In this document: piece after piece, positions 1 through 8,395 of the stretch | Layout: each line of letters starts with the position of its first letter | How positions within the stretch are numbered: position 1 is the first letter of the stretch | Source: Hyunsoonleella pacifica | Lineage (GTDB): Bacteria > Bacteroidota > Bacteroidia > Flavobacteriales > Flavobacteriaceae | Length of the DNA: 64,000 nt | Assembly: GCF_004310335.1 (NCBI RefSeq) | Contig: NZ_SIRS01000002.1 | Location: 310,001-374,000 of the forward strand | Direction: 5' to 3' | Position numbers and translations under genes: made by a program | The notes under the pieces: model-generated | The model's input: the letters and a program-made list of their open reading frames with translations, nothing else | The model's database searches: none | What the model was told of the DNA's origin: nothing

Positions 1-1
1 G

Positions 2-355
2 GGGATTGTAATAGTGTTTTTAATGGTTTTATTGAATATTATATTAATTCCAATATATGGATTAAATGGAGCAGCTTTGGCAACTTTTATAGCAGTATGT
101 CTTTACAATACATCAAAAGTTTATTTTGTGTACAAGGCATTTAAAATAATACCATTTACAATAAAAACCCTAAAATCGGCAGCGGTTTTATTTTTTATGG
201 CTATTGCGTTTTATTTTTGGGATTTTGGATTTCATCCTGTTTTGAATATAGTATTGAAGTCTATTTTAGTTACCATTGTGTTTTCTTTAGTTGTTTACAA
301 ATTGAATTTGTCAGAAGATATTAAAATACTTGTAGATAAAGTTTTGAAGAAATAG
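2..355 (+). CDS. Oligosaccharide flippase (Wzx-like), C-terminal fragment
   Basis: The reading frame is open to the left edge of the window, so only the last 118 residues or so are seen and the true start lies upstream. The fragment is almost entirely hydrophobic, with three to four predicted membrane helices. It carries the pattern of small residues around GLNGAALAT that is typical of the C-terminal half of polysaccharide flippases of the MATE/MOP superfamily. Such proteins move undecaprenyl-linked repeat units across the inner membrane. It is separate from the MurJ-type flippase at 36872-38212, so the chromosome carries at least two. Family assignment is moderately sure because only the tail is visible. 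Confidence 0.6.
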   Translation, partial: GIVIVFLMVLLNIILIPIYGLNGAALATFIAVCLYNTSKVYFVYKAFKIIPFTIKTLKSAAVLFFMAIAFYFWDFGFHPVLNIVLKSILVTIVFSLVVYKLNLSEDIKILVDKVLKK

Positions 356-431
356 TTTAAAAGAAAACCCCACGATGTTGCTTTGAGGCATACATATCGC
401 AGGGCTTTCCAACTAACCAACCAAAATTTAT

Positions 432-1667
432 TTATCTTCTTCTACGGGTAGAATTAGATGATGTATTATTGTTTCTAGAAGTATTTCTACTTTGTGTTGC
501 TCTAGAATTTACTTGTCTTGTATTCCTTGCTACTCGAGTAGCAGGTTTGGAGCTTCTTGAAGATCTGGTAACTGTTTGTCCAGAACTTCTATTTGTGTTT
601 TGTCTGTTATATATACGAGTGTTATTTGCTTTTGGTTTTTTTGCAATCGTAGTACTTCTTTGCCTTGTTATTTGCTGAGACGAATTCCTTTTAGGTACTT
701 GCCTCACAGTAGTACTAGTTCGCTTTTTAACAACTTGTTGGTTGCTATTTCCACGCGTTCTATATTGAGAATTTCTATTGTTTATAGAGCTCTCACGTCT
801 CACAGTGTTATTTCCTCTATTTTCAACTCTAGAATTTGTTTTGTTAATACTTCTATTTTGAGCAGTTCTATTAGTATTTGTAGCAACTCTTCTAGAATTA
901 TTATTTTTAACGGTATTAGCTCTAGAAATCGATCTTCTGTTATTAGCAACAGTATTTACTTTTGTTCTGTTTCTTACATTTCTGTTAACTGTAGCGTAGT
1001 TTCTGTTTCTTACAATTTTATTTCCTCTTCTTGTAGCAATCGCAGTTCTAGGTCTAAAATTATTTCTAAAAGGTCTTTTATATACATATCTTACGGGCGT
1101 GTAAAATTGTCTATATGGCCTATTGTATACAACACAATGGTTAAATACTGGGGCGCTATAAAAACTATGCCATGGTCTAAAAACATAAGAGCGATTCCAT
1201 CTATTAATAAATCCAGTATAGTGTGAAAACCTATTAAATCTATTATAGTGTACATAAAGACCTCCAATACGGTTTACGCGTCCAAAGTTATTGTAAAATA
1301 CATTTACGTTTCCAACTTGAATAACACGACCATAAAAATCATAAAACACAGGAGTGTTTTCAATTTGAATAATGGCACCAAATTCATCATACTGTACATA
1401 GGCATTATAGTTAAATCCAGAGTTGAAAGTGATGTTAGCATTCCTATTTCCAATAGAAATAGCTAAATCTGGCTGATATCTTAAAATATTAAAATCAAAC
1501 TGTCCATCTGGGAATACTGAAAATTCAATACCGTTTTCAATAAATATGAAAGAGTTGCCGTAACCTCTGTAAAATGTTGATACAGTATTATTTTCTAAAT
1601 TGGTTGTAGCGGTAGCAGAAAATCCTCCTAGGATTATTGCTGCAAAAAATAAGATAAACTTTTTCAT
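432..1667 (-). CDS. Secreted basic, Arg/Asn/Ser/Thr-rich protein of unknown function
   Basis: This 411-residue protein starts with a clear Sec signal peptide (MKKFILFFAAIILGGFSATA) and should be exported. Residues about 30-150 form a folded-looking region rich in Tyr, Phe, Asn and Gly, with short repeated strands such as GRVIQVGNVNVFYN and GRVNRIGGLYVHYN. From about residue 190 to the end the chain is low complexity, dominated by Arg, Asn, Ser, Thr and Gln, strongly basic, and ends in RRRR. No catalytic motif is visible. The tail could bind acidic polysaccharide or DNA at the cell surface, but that is inference. The gene is divergent from the DUF3667 gene, with 134 bases between them. Confidence 0.75.
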   Translation of the reverse strand: MKKFILFFAAIILGGFSATATTNLENNTVSTFYRGYGNSFIFIENGIEFSVFPDGQFDFNILRYQPDLAISIGNRNANITFNSGFNYNAYVQYDEFGAIIQIENTPVFYDFYGRVIQVGNVNVFYNNFGRVNRIGGLYVHYNRFNRFSHYTGFINRWNRSYVFRPWHSFYSAPVFNHCVVYNRPYRQFYTPVRYVYKRPFRNNFRPRTAIATRRGNKIVRNRNYATVNRNVRNRTKVNTVANNRRSISRANTVKNNNSRRVATNTNRTAQNRSINKTNSRVENRGNNTVRRESSINNRNSQYRTRGNSNQQVVKKRTSTTVRQVPKRNSSQQITRQRSTTIAKKPKANNTRIYNRQNTNRSSGQTVTRSSRSSKPATRVARNTRQVNSRATQSRNTSRNNNTSSNSTRRRR

Positions 1668-1801
1668 AATTGTTAAATTTTATGGGTTCGATAATGTAAT
1701 TACAAACAGCATGCCAAAAAATTAAGTTGTTGATTTTAAGGGTGTAGTGTTATTTTTTGTGTCTGTTATTTTTATTAATTTTATAAAGCATTAAAACGTT
1801 T

Positions 1802-2890
1802 ATGGTAAAATCTTTGGAAACATGTAAAAATTGTGAGCAACAATTTAACAATGCATTTAATTTTTGTCCGCATTGTGGACAACAGGCTAAAGATGATTTA
1901 ACAGTAAAAGTGTTATTCTACAATACTATAAGTAATTACTTTTCTTTTGATGCTCGTTTTTTTAAAAGCTTCTTTCCGTTATTATTAAAACCAGGTTTTA
2001 TTGCTAAAAAATTTGTAGAAGGTAAGCGTTTAAGGTACCTACATCCTGCACAAATGTATTTGTTTATTACTGTTGTGTTTTTCTTTTTATTTTCTTTTGT
2101 ACAGCGTAGCCATATTAAGGGCTTGAATGAGAAATTGGCAAAGACAAATACTGTGGAACATATTGTTGAAGAGCATGTTAAAGATTCAATTAAGAAAGAA
2201 CGTGCTGAACAAAAACGTAGTAGAGACTCAGTAATAACTAATGCTATTACAGGAGCATTGGAAAATAATAAGTTTATTACTGGAATATCAGATGCTCAAA
2301 TAGATTCAATAGCTAAAGCAGAAAAGATAAATGCTGATGATATGATGTCTTTTGATTTTAATACTAAAAGAGTTGACTCCTTGATACAGCTTAAAGCTGC
2401 TGATAGTGTTGTTTATAGTGCTATGGGTATGAGTGATGAGCCTGGGTATTGGGAAAAACGTATGTATGCCCAAGCCTTAAAGTTTTATAAATCGAGAAAA
2501 GGTGGTAGTATTCTTGGAGCATTTTATGACGCTATTCCTATTGCTATGTTTTTCTTATTGCCAATTTTTGCACTCATATTAAAGATATTATACTCTAGAA
2601 GAGGGATGTATGCTCATCATCTTGTTTTTAGTTTTTATTATTTTTCATTTCTTTTTACTGTATTTAGTATTGTGATAGTCGTAAATTTTTTAATAGATAT
2701 CCCAAATTGGTTGGATTTTTTAATATTACTTTCAACTTTTATTTATTTAATAATTGCGCTAAAAAGATTTTATGTTCAAGGGTGGTTTAAAAGCTTATTT
2801 AAAGCAGGGGTAGCCTCATTTATTTTCTTGTCTATGGTAATTCCTTTAACTTTTGGAGTGCTAAGTGCATTTGCCTTTTTGTTTTATTAA
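1802..2890 (+). CDS. DUF3667-type membrane protein with N-terminal zinc ribbon
   Basis: Residues about 8-27 contain two CxxC pairs (CKNC and CPHC), a small zinc ribbon. After it come the features of the DUF3667 family: a hydrophobic stretch beginning FKSFFPLLLKPGFIAKKFVEGKR, the motif LHPAQMYLF, and a first membrane helix. A long charged segment (about residues 100-220) follows, and then four or so membrane helices to the C terminus. The length (362) is normal for the family, which is common in Bacteroidota and has no known function. The gene stands alone between divergent and co-directional neighbours; the ATG at 1802 fits the family's N terminus. Confidence 0.8.
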   Translation: MVKSLETCKNCEQQFNNAFNFCPHCGQQAKDDLTVKVLFYNTISNYFSFDARFFKSFFPLLLKPGFIAKKFVEGKRLRYLHPAQMYLFITVVFFFLFSFVQRSHIKGLNEKLAKTNTVEHIVEEHVKDSIKKERAEQKRSRDSVITNAITGALENNKFITGISDAQIDSIAKAEKINADDMMSFDFNTKRVDSLIQLKAADSVVYSAMGMSDEPGYWEKRMYAQALKFYKSRKGGSILGAFYDAIPIAMFFLLPIFALILKILYSRRGMYAHHLVFSFYYFSFLFTVFSIVIVVNFLIDIPNWLDFLILLSTFIYLIIALKRFYVQGWFKSLFKAGVASFIFLSMVIPLTFGVLSAFAFLFY

Positions 2891-2970
2891 AAGTGTCTTT
2901 AAATTTATAACTAATTGGTTTTTAAATAATTATTTATTAAGTTTAGCATAGCTAATCAATAATTTTAATC

Positions 2971-3561
2971 ATGAAAAAATCAATTTCCCTCGTTGCAATT
3001 TTATTAATTGCTATTAGTTTTACATCTTGTAGAGTGATACACGTCGATGCTGGTTATTCTAATGCAGCTGATAGATTTAGTGTTGAAAGTGGTAATGCCG
3101 CTCCTGCAACAACTTCGCTTTTACAAAAATCAAATAGTGCAAGTAAAGTTTCAGAAAGTTCTAGTGTTTTATTAAGTAATTCGACAACTACAACTAAATC
3201 TGGGTTTTATATAGGTGTGGCGGCAGCTGATATTGAATTGTCAGAGAACTTCAAATTTCAGCCAGAAGCTAGATTTATTATAGTAGAGGATTTAAATCAA
3301 ATTAATGTGCCTCTATTAATAAAATACAATGTGGCAGAAAAAATAAATGCCTATGCAGGACCTAGTTTAGGATACTTGTTGGATGCTCCAGCTGGATTAA
3401 AATCGGTAAATTTTGGTGCAAACATAGGAGCTTCTTATGATTTAACAGATAAATTTTTTCTTAATGCTAGATACGATTTGGGTTTAGCTGATTTGTCTGA
3501 AAGCTCTTTCAGCAAAGTTAAATTGAGTAATTTACTGTTTGGAGTAGGTTATAAGTTGTAG
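2971..3561 (+). CDS. Small outer-membrane beta-barrel-like lipoprotein
   Basis: The N terminus is a lipoprotein signal ending in SFTSC, with Cys20 as the likely lipid-modified residue. A Ser/Thr/Ala-rich linker follows (about 30-75). The rest alternates polar and aromatic residues in strands such as FYIGVAAADIEL, KFQPEARFIIVEDL, INAYAGPSLGYLL and KLSNLLFGVGYKL, typical of eight-stranded porin or OmpX-like barrels. At 196 residues it fits the small barrel class. A lipobox before a barrel is somewhat unusual; cleavage by signal peptidase I just after it is the alternative. A weak terminator hairpin lies between this gene and the convergent uvrA. Confidence 0.65.
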   Translation: MKKSISLVAILLIAISFTSCRVIHVDAGYSNAADRFSVESGNAAPATTSLLQKSNSASKVSESSSVLLSNSTTTTKSGFYIGVAAADIELSENFKFQPEARFIIVEDLNQINVPLLIKYNVAEKINAYAGPSLGYLLDAPAGLKSVNFGANIGASYDLTDKFFLNARYDLGLADLSESSFSKVKLSNLLFGVGYKL

Positions 3562-3581
3562 TTTTTAAGGTATTTAATAAT

Positions 3582-3614
3582 AAAGGGGATTTGCATTGGC
3601 ATATCCCTTTTTAT
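3582..3614. terminator. Hairpin between the barrel protein gene and uvrA
   Basis: AAAGGGGAT at 3582-3590 pairs with ATCCCTTT at 3603-3610 (eight pairs, one G-T) over a 12-base loop, and T-rich sequence follows. It lies between the convergent genes ending at 3561 and 3611 and could serve both, overlapping the last codon region of uvrA. Confidence 0.5.
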
Positions 3615-6397
3615 ATTTTTTCTTTCAAATACTTACCTGTTTCAGAAGCTTTTACTTTTATAACATCCTCAGGAGAGCCAGAAGCAACTAGATTTCCACC
3701 CTCTTCGCCACCTTCAGGTCCTAAATCTATGATATGGTCAGCACATTTTATCAATTCTATATTATGTTCAACTACTATAATGGAATGGCCTTTAGCAATC
3801 AAAGCATTAAATGATTTTAATAGCTTTTGAATATCGTGAAAATGTAGTCCGGTAGTAGGTTCATCAAAAATAAAAAGAGCTTTATCTTTAGTATTGCCTT
3901 TTCCTAAAAAAGTTGCTAGTTTGATGCGTTGTGCTTCACCTCCAGAGAGCGTAGAAGAGCTTTGTCCTAAGGTAACATAACCTAACCCAACATCTTGTAA
4001 AGGTTGAAGTTTGTTTTTAATTTTATCTTGTCCATTGGCTTCAAAAAAAGAAATAGCATCATCAATAGTTGAATTTAAAACATCATCTATAGTTTTATCT
4101 GCAAATGTTACTTCTAATACCTCTTTTTTAAAACGCTTACCGCCACAAGTTTCGCATTCTAAATGTACATCGGCCATAAATTGCATTTCAATGGTAACTT
4201 CTCCTTCTCCTTTGCAAGTTTCGCAGCGCCCACCATCAACATTAAAAGAAAAGTGTTTCGCTTGATAGTTTCGTATTTTGCTTAATTTTTGTTTTGAGTA
4301 TAAGGCACGAATATCATCATAAGCTTTAATGTATGTTACTGGATTAGAGCGAGAAGATCTACCAATAGGGTTTTGGTCTACAAACTCAATATGCTTAATG
4401 TTACCAAAATTGCCTTCTAAAGAGGAAAACTGACCAGCTTTATCGCTAAAGTCAGTCAATTTCTTTTGCAATGCAGGAAATAATATCTTTTTTACTAATG
4501 TACTTTTACCACTACCAGAAACGCCGGTTACAACCGTTAACATTTCTAAAGGAAAACGCACATCTATATTTTTTAAATTATTTTCTCTAGCACCCTTAAT
4601 ATCTATATAGTACTTTGAGGTTCTTCTAGTTTTAGGAACCTCTATCTTCATACTTTCATTTAAATATTTCGCGGTTAAAGACTCAGACTCGAAAATTTCA
4701 CTAAAAGTACCATTGGCAACTACGTTTCCGCCAAAAGTGCCAGCTTCAGGACCAATGTCTATAATACTATCTGCAGCTTTCATAATGTCTTCATCATGCT
4801 CAACTACAATTACAGTGTTGCCCAGATCTCGTAAAGATTGCAGTACAGAAATTAACCGTTCTGTATCCTTTGGGTGTAGACCAATACTAGGCTCGTCTAA
4901 AATATACATTGAACCCACTAAACTACTACCTAAAGATGTGGCAAGATTAATACGTTGGCTTTCCCCTCCCGATAGAGTATTGGATTTTCGGTTTATGGTT
5001 AAATAATCCAGCCCTACGTTAGATAGAAATGAAAGTCGATTATTAATTTCCTTAAGTAGTCGATTGGCTATTTGTGTATCATAATCGTTTAGCTCTAATT
5101 CTTTAAAGAATTGCACTAGTTTTTTTATAGGCATTTCTACTAAATCAGTAATAGTAGTGCTATTTATTTTTACATAATTTGCTTCAGGACGTAAGCGCTT
5201 ACCATTGCAAGTTTTGCATTTTGTTTTTCCGCGATAGCGAGATAACATAACCCTGTTTTGTATTTTATAAGCTTTAGATTCTAATTCTGAGAAGAATGAA
5301 TTTAAACCTTCAAAGTACTCATTTCCTGTCCAAATAAGTTGTTTTTGTTCTTCCGACAGTTCAAAATAAGGCTTATGTATAGGAAAATCGAATTTATGAG
5401 AATTATTCACTAGTTGATCCTTATACCAGCTCATGCTTTCTCCACGCCAAGGAAAAATAGCGCTTTCATAAACAGAAAGTCCTGTGTTGGGTATTACTAA
5501 ATCTTCATCTATACCTATAATATCTCCATAACCTTCACATTTTGGGCATGCGCCATAAGGGTTGTTAAAACTAAACAAATGAACATTTGGTTCTAAAAAT
5601 GATATGCCATCAAGTTCAAATTTATTGCTAAATTCATGTTTTGCACTATCGTTTAGCGTTTCAACAATACATTCTCCTTTACCTTCAAAAAAGGCAGTTT
5701 GTATAGCATCTGCTAGTCGGTTTTTAAAATCTTCTTCGTGTTTAACTATTATTCTATCTACAACTAGTAAAATATTCTCTTTATTCTTAGGTAGATTGAT
5801 AGTCTCGTCTATTCTTAAAACATCATTATCAACTTTTATTCTGGCATACCCCTGTTGTTTTAATGTTTTTAATTTATCTTCTATACTGCGCCCTTCCTCA
5901 AGGCATAAAGGCGCCAAGAGTAATAGTTTTTCACGTTCAGGGAAAGACATGATATGATTGAGTACATCCGTTACAGTGTTTTTTTTAACCTCATTGCCCG
6001 AAACAGGGGAGTATGTCTTCCCAATCCTTGCAAACAATAGTTTTAAATAATCGTAAATCTCTGTAGTTGTGCCAACAGTAGAACGTGGATTTGTAGAATT
6101 TACTTTTTGTTCAATAGCTATAGCGGGAGCAATGCCTTTTATATAATCTACTTTAGGCTTATTTAATCGTCCCAAAAATTGACGAGCATAACTAGATAGG
6201 CTTTCTACATAACGTCTTTGGCCTTCAGCATATAATGTGTCAAATGCTAAACTTGATTTTCCTGAGCCAGATAACCCAGTAATTACCACTAATTTGTTTC
6301 TAGGTATTACAACATCAATATTTTTAAGGTTATGCAATTTAGCGCCTTTTATGATAATATTTTCTTTTGGGTTTACTTCAGAAATTGTAGTATTCAT
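3611..6397 (-). CDS. uvrA: Excinuclease ABC subunit A
   Basis: The 928-residue protein is the DNA-damage recognition ATPase of nucleotide excision repair; it loads UvrB at lesions. It shows the full UvrA layout. The first Walker A is GLSGSGKSSLAF (about residue 40), and the first zinc module starts CPKCEGYG (about 285). The first ABC signature is LSGGESQRI, followed by LDEPSIGLHP. The second half has Walker A GVSGSGKSTL, zinc module CETCKGEGE...CETCGGKRF, signature LSGGEAQRIKLA and FDEPTTGLHF. No frameshift or missing motif is seen. It is monocistronic, with its promoter expected in 6398-6630, divergent from the sigma factor gene. Confidence 0.97.
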   Translation of the reverse strand: MNTTISEVNPKENIIIKGAKLHNLKNIDVVIPRNKLVVITGLSGSGKSSLAFDTLYAEGQRRYVESLSSYARQFLGRLNKPKVDYIKGIAPAIAIEQKVNSTNPRSTVGTTTEIYDYLKLLFARIGKTYSPVSGNEVKKNTVTDVLNHIMSFPEREKLLLLAPLCLEEGRSIEDKLKTLKQQGYARIKVDNDVLRIDETINLPKNKENILLVVDRIIVKHEEDFKNRLADAIQTAFFEGKGECIVETLNDSAKHEFSNKFELDGISFLEPNVHLFSFNNPYGACPKCEGYGDIIGIDEDLVIPNTGLSVYESAIFPWRGESMSWYKDQLVNNSHKFDFPIHKPYFELSEEQKQLIWTGNEYFEGLNSFFSELESKAYKIQNRVMLSRYRGKTKCKTCNGKRLRPEANYVKINSTTITDLVEMPIKKLVQFFKELELNDYDTQIANRLLKEINNRLSFLSNVGLDYLTINRKSNTLSGGESQRINLATSLGSSLVGSMYILDEPSIGLHPKDTERLISVLQSLRDLGNTVIVVEHDEDIMKAADSIIDIGPEAGTFGGNVVANGTFSEIFESESLTAKYLNESMKIEVPKTRRTSKYYIDIKGARENNLKNIDVRFPLEMLTVVTGVSGSGKSTLVKKILFPALQKKLTDFSDKAGQFSSLEGNFGNIKHIEFVDQNPIGRSSRSNPVTYIKAYDDIRALYSKQKLSKIRNYQAKHFSFNVDGGRCETCKGEGEVTIEMQFMADVHLECETCGGKRFKKEVLEVTFADKTIDDVLNSTIDDAISFFEANGQDKIKNKLQPLQDVGLGYVTLGQSSSTLSGGEAQRIKLATFLGKGNTKDKALFIFDEPTTGLHFHDIQKLLKSFNALIAKGHSIIVVEHNIELIKCADHIIDLGPEGGEEGGNLVASGSPEDVIKVKASETGKYLKEKI

Positions 6398-6493
6398 AGG
6401 CTTTTAAAGGAATAATTTTACAAAGATACTATAAGTAAATGAGCATAAAAAATGAAGAATAGTTAAGGAAAATGTTAAAAAAAGATGTTAATT

Positions 6494-6526
6494 TTTGCTT
6501 TTTAGGAATGATTGTTGTTATATTTG
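6494..6526 (+). promoter_or_regulatory. Putative Bacteroidota-type promoter for the ECF sigma gene
   Basis: TTTG at 6494-6497 and TATATTTG (TAnnTTTG form) at 6519-6526 are separated by 21 bases, close to the Bacteroidota -33/-7 spacing. Transcription would start near 6533 and leave a leader of about 100 bases before the ATG at 6633. That leader holds a small hairpin (CGAAG...CTTCG near 6600-6613). Assigned from consensus only. Confidence 0.45.
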
Positions 6527-6632
6527 AATTGTTGATAACTTATTAAAAGACTTGTCTATAGCATAATTTTACTTTTAAAAAATAAATAACCCCAAAGCTC
6601 GAAGCATACTTCGTGCATTAAAAGTAAATAAC

Positions 6633-7217
6633 ATGCAAAGAGAACTTATTACCGACGCTGTTCTAGTTAGTAGCTACATTAAAGGACAAGAAAGTGCACT
6701 AGAAACTTTAATCACAAGACACAAGCACAAAATTTACAGTTTTATTTATTCAAAAGTCTATGATAAAGATATCGCTGAAGATATTTTTCAAGACACATTT
6801 ATAAAGGTTATACGTACTTTAAAGCGAGGCGCGTATAATGAAGAAGGTAAATTTTCGCCTTGGGTAATGCGCATAGCTCATAACCTAGTAATAGACTATT
6901 TTAGAAAGAGTAATAGAATGCCAAAATTTGATAATACTGGAGAATTTAGTATTTTTTCTGTACTTAGTGACAATTCCCTTAACGCAGAGAAAAGTATTAT
7001 TAAAGAGCAAGTAGAGAGCGATGTAAGGCGATTGGTAGAGGAGTTGCCCCAAGACCAAAAAGAAGTGTTAATGATGCGTATCTATAACGATATGAGTTTT
7101 AAGGAAATATCGGAAAGAACAGGAGTAAGTATTAATACTGCGTTAGGAAGAATGCGCTATGCGCTCATTAATTTACGTAAGATAATAGATAAGCATAATA
7201 TTGTTTTAACCAATTAG
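6633..7217 (+). CDS. ECF-type RNA polymerase sigma factor
   Basis: This 194-residue protein has the two sigma-70 modules of extracytoplasmic-function sigma factors. Region 2 is at about 20-90 (FIYSKVYDKDIAEDIFQDTFIKVI, with the FSPWVMRIAHNLVIDYFRK segment). Region 4 is at about 130-190 (LPQDQKEVLMMRIYNDMSFKEISERTGVSINTALGRMRYAL), which carries the -35-binding helix-turn-helix. No anti-sigma factor gene is adjacent: the next genes are a tiny ORF and nth on the other strand. Its control is therefore not obvious from context. Homologues of this kind in Flavobacteriaceae are often orphan and highly expressed (general knowledge, not tested here). Confidence 0.92.
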   Translation: MQRELITDAVLVSSYIKGQESALETLITRHKHKIYSFIYSKVYDKDIAEDIFQDTFIKVIRTLKRGAYNEEGKFSPWVMRIAHNLVIDYFRKSNRMPKFDNTGEFSIFSVLSDNSLNAEKSIIKEQVESDVRRLVEELPQDQKEVLMMRIYNDMSFKEISERTGVSINTALGRMRYALINLRKIIDKHNIVLTN

Positions 7218-7254
7218 TTGTTGGTTATAATAATTTGGGCATTCCCCTCGAAGT

Positions 7255-7350
7255 CTAATCAGAACGTTTTTTGAGTTTTCGTGCTCGGGTCGCGCTTTCC
7301 GCGCTACACGGTAGCCAGCTGCAATCCCTAATGCAGATGCGGAACTATTT
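7255..7350 (+). repeat. GC-rich intergenic element, probably a dispersed flavobacterial repeat
   Basis: Within very AT-rich DNA, 7275-7348 is sharply GC-rich (for example GGGTCGCGCTTTCCGCGCTA) and contains short inverted repeats: CTGCA at 7319-7323 with TGCAG at 7332-7336, and CCGC with GCGG at the flanks. It is bracketed by ordinary AT-rich sequence and lies between a sigma factor gene and a tiny ORF. I recognise the style of such blocks (CGCGCTTTCCGC... then CAATCCCTAATGC) as recurring between genes in Flavobacteriaceae. Only this copy is visible in the window. Confidence 0.45.
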
Positions 7351-7499
7351 TGGTTTTTCAGGAAATATTAATTGTTATAATCATTTTTTAATGACTATCT
7401 GGTCTTTGGTTATTGTTATTTTAAGCAAAACGTTATTTCAAATACAATATTGGATTCTTTATAGCGTTATTATTTTGAATTAACCCTTAAAATGATAAA

Positions 7500-7646
7500 A
7501 TGGCAAAAATTTACTCTGAAAATTCTTTAGAAAACACCAAAAACTTAAAGCCAAAAGATGAAACTGTCAAGTTTCTACTAAATTATTCTAAAGCTTTAAA
7601 AGTAAAAAACGGGAAGTACGGGAAGTACGAAATGCTTCTTAATTAA
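7500..7646 (+). CDS. Tiny conserved-looking protein (48 residues), unknown function
   Basis: An ATG at 7500, preceded by A-rich sequence (TTAACCCTTAAAATGATAAA), opens a 48-codon frame ending TAA at 7646. The product is basic and soluble. Its core, LKPKDETVKFLLNYSKALKV, resembles very short proteins that recur in Bacteroidota genomes with the theme PxxETxxFLLNYSKxL. The tail contains a 9-base tandem duplication encoding GKYGKY. No function is known to me. It lies just upstream of a bidirectional terminator shared with nth and may be co-transcribed with the sigma factor gene. Confidence 0.6.
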   Translation: MAKIYSENSLENTKNLKPKDETVKFLLNYSKALKVKNGKYGKYEMLLN

Positions 7647-7660
7647 TACTAAAAAGTTGA

Positions 7661-7697
7661 AAAAATCCTGATTTGTTTAGAATCAGGATTTTTTCTT
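7661..7697. terminator. Bidirectional hairpin terminator between the tiny ORF and nth
   Basis: AAAAATCCTGATT at 7661-7673 pairs perfectly with AATCAGGATTTTT at 7681-7693 over a seven-base loop, with T runs on both strands. The right arm overlaps the stop codon and last Lys/Ser codons of nth, so the nth 3' end doubles as the terminator. Confidence 0.8.
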
Positions 7698-8342
7698 CTT
7701 GTAATATTCCTTAATTACAGTTTTTCTTCCAATAGTTTTAGTAATCATATCTTTTTCTAAATCCCAACCACGAGCAGGAGAATATTCACGACCATACCAA
7801 ATAATTTGCAAATGCAAATCGTTCCATAATTCTCTTGGAAATAAGCGTTTTGCATCCTTTTCAGTTTGTAATACATTTTTTCCAGAACTTAAATTCCAAC
7901 GGTACATTAAACGATGTATATGTGTGTCTACAGGAAATGCAGGTATGCCAAACGCTTGAGACATCACTACGCTAGCTGTTTTATGTCCCACAGCTGGTAA
8001 AGCCTCTAAAGCTTCAAAACTCTGAGGGACGTTTCCGTCATGTTTTTCAATCAAAATTCTAGATAAACCATGAATGCCCTTGCTTTTCATAGGAGACAAT
8101 CCAACAGGTTTTATAATATCACGTATTTCTTCTACAGATAATTTAACCATATCATAAGGGTTATCTGCAACTTCAAAAAGTAAAGGTGTTATTTTATTTA
8201 CTCTTACATCTGTGCTTTGTGCAGACATTAAAACTGCAATTAATAAAGTGTAAGGGTCTTTATGATCTAAAGGAATAGGTATATGGGGGTATATAGCATT
8301 TAATGTTTTTATAACAAAGTCTACACTTTCTTCTTTAGTCAT
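7683..8342 (-). CDS. nth: Endonuclease III-like DNA glycosylase/AP lyase lacking the iron-sulfur cluster
   Basis: The 219-residue protein removes oxidised pyrimidines and nicks abasic sites in base excision repair. The helix-hairpin-helix LPAVGHKTASVV carries the lyase Lys at about 121, and the catalytic Asp is in PVDTH at about 139. The usual C-terminal 4Fe-4S loop (four Cys) is absent: the region reads WYGREYSPARGWDLEKDMITKTIG, and the whole protein contains no cysteine. The rest of the fold and the length are normal, so it is probably active. It is divergent from the peroxiredoxin gene, with 53 bases between the two starts. Confidence 0.9.
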   Translation of the reverse strand: MTKEESVDFVIKTLNAIYPHIPIPLDHKDPYTLLIAVLMSAQSTDVRVNKITPLLFEVADNPYDMVKLSVEEIRDIIKPVGLSPMKSKGIHGLSRILIEKHDGNVPQSFEALEALPAVGHKTASVVMSQAFGIPAFPVDTHIHRLMYRWNLSSGKNVLQTEKDAKRLFPRELWNDLHLQIIWYGREYSPARGWDLEKDMITKTIGRKTVIKEYYKKKKS

Positions 8343-8395
8343 TTGGTTGTATTTTTGTAAAACGAAGTTAATAAATTATTAAACAAAAAATTGGT

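Noticed and set aside
576-1226. Long plus-strand open frame of 216 codons
   Set aside because: It is antisense to the Arg/Asn/Ser-rich protein; repetitive AGA/AAT-type codons on one strand give open but Ser/Ile-rich frames on the other. No start context or family resemblance.
7271-7483. Open frame beginning MSFRARVALSALHGSQ
   Set aside because: Its first half is just the GC-rich intergenic repeat read in frame; the second half is AT-rich non-coding sequence.
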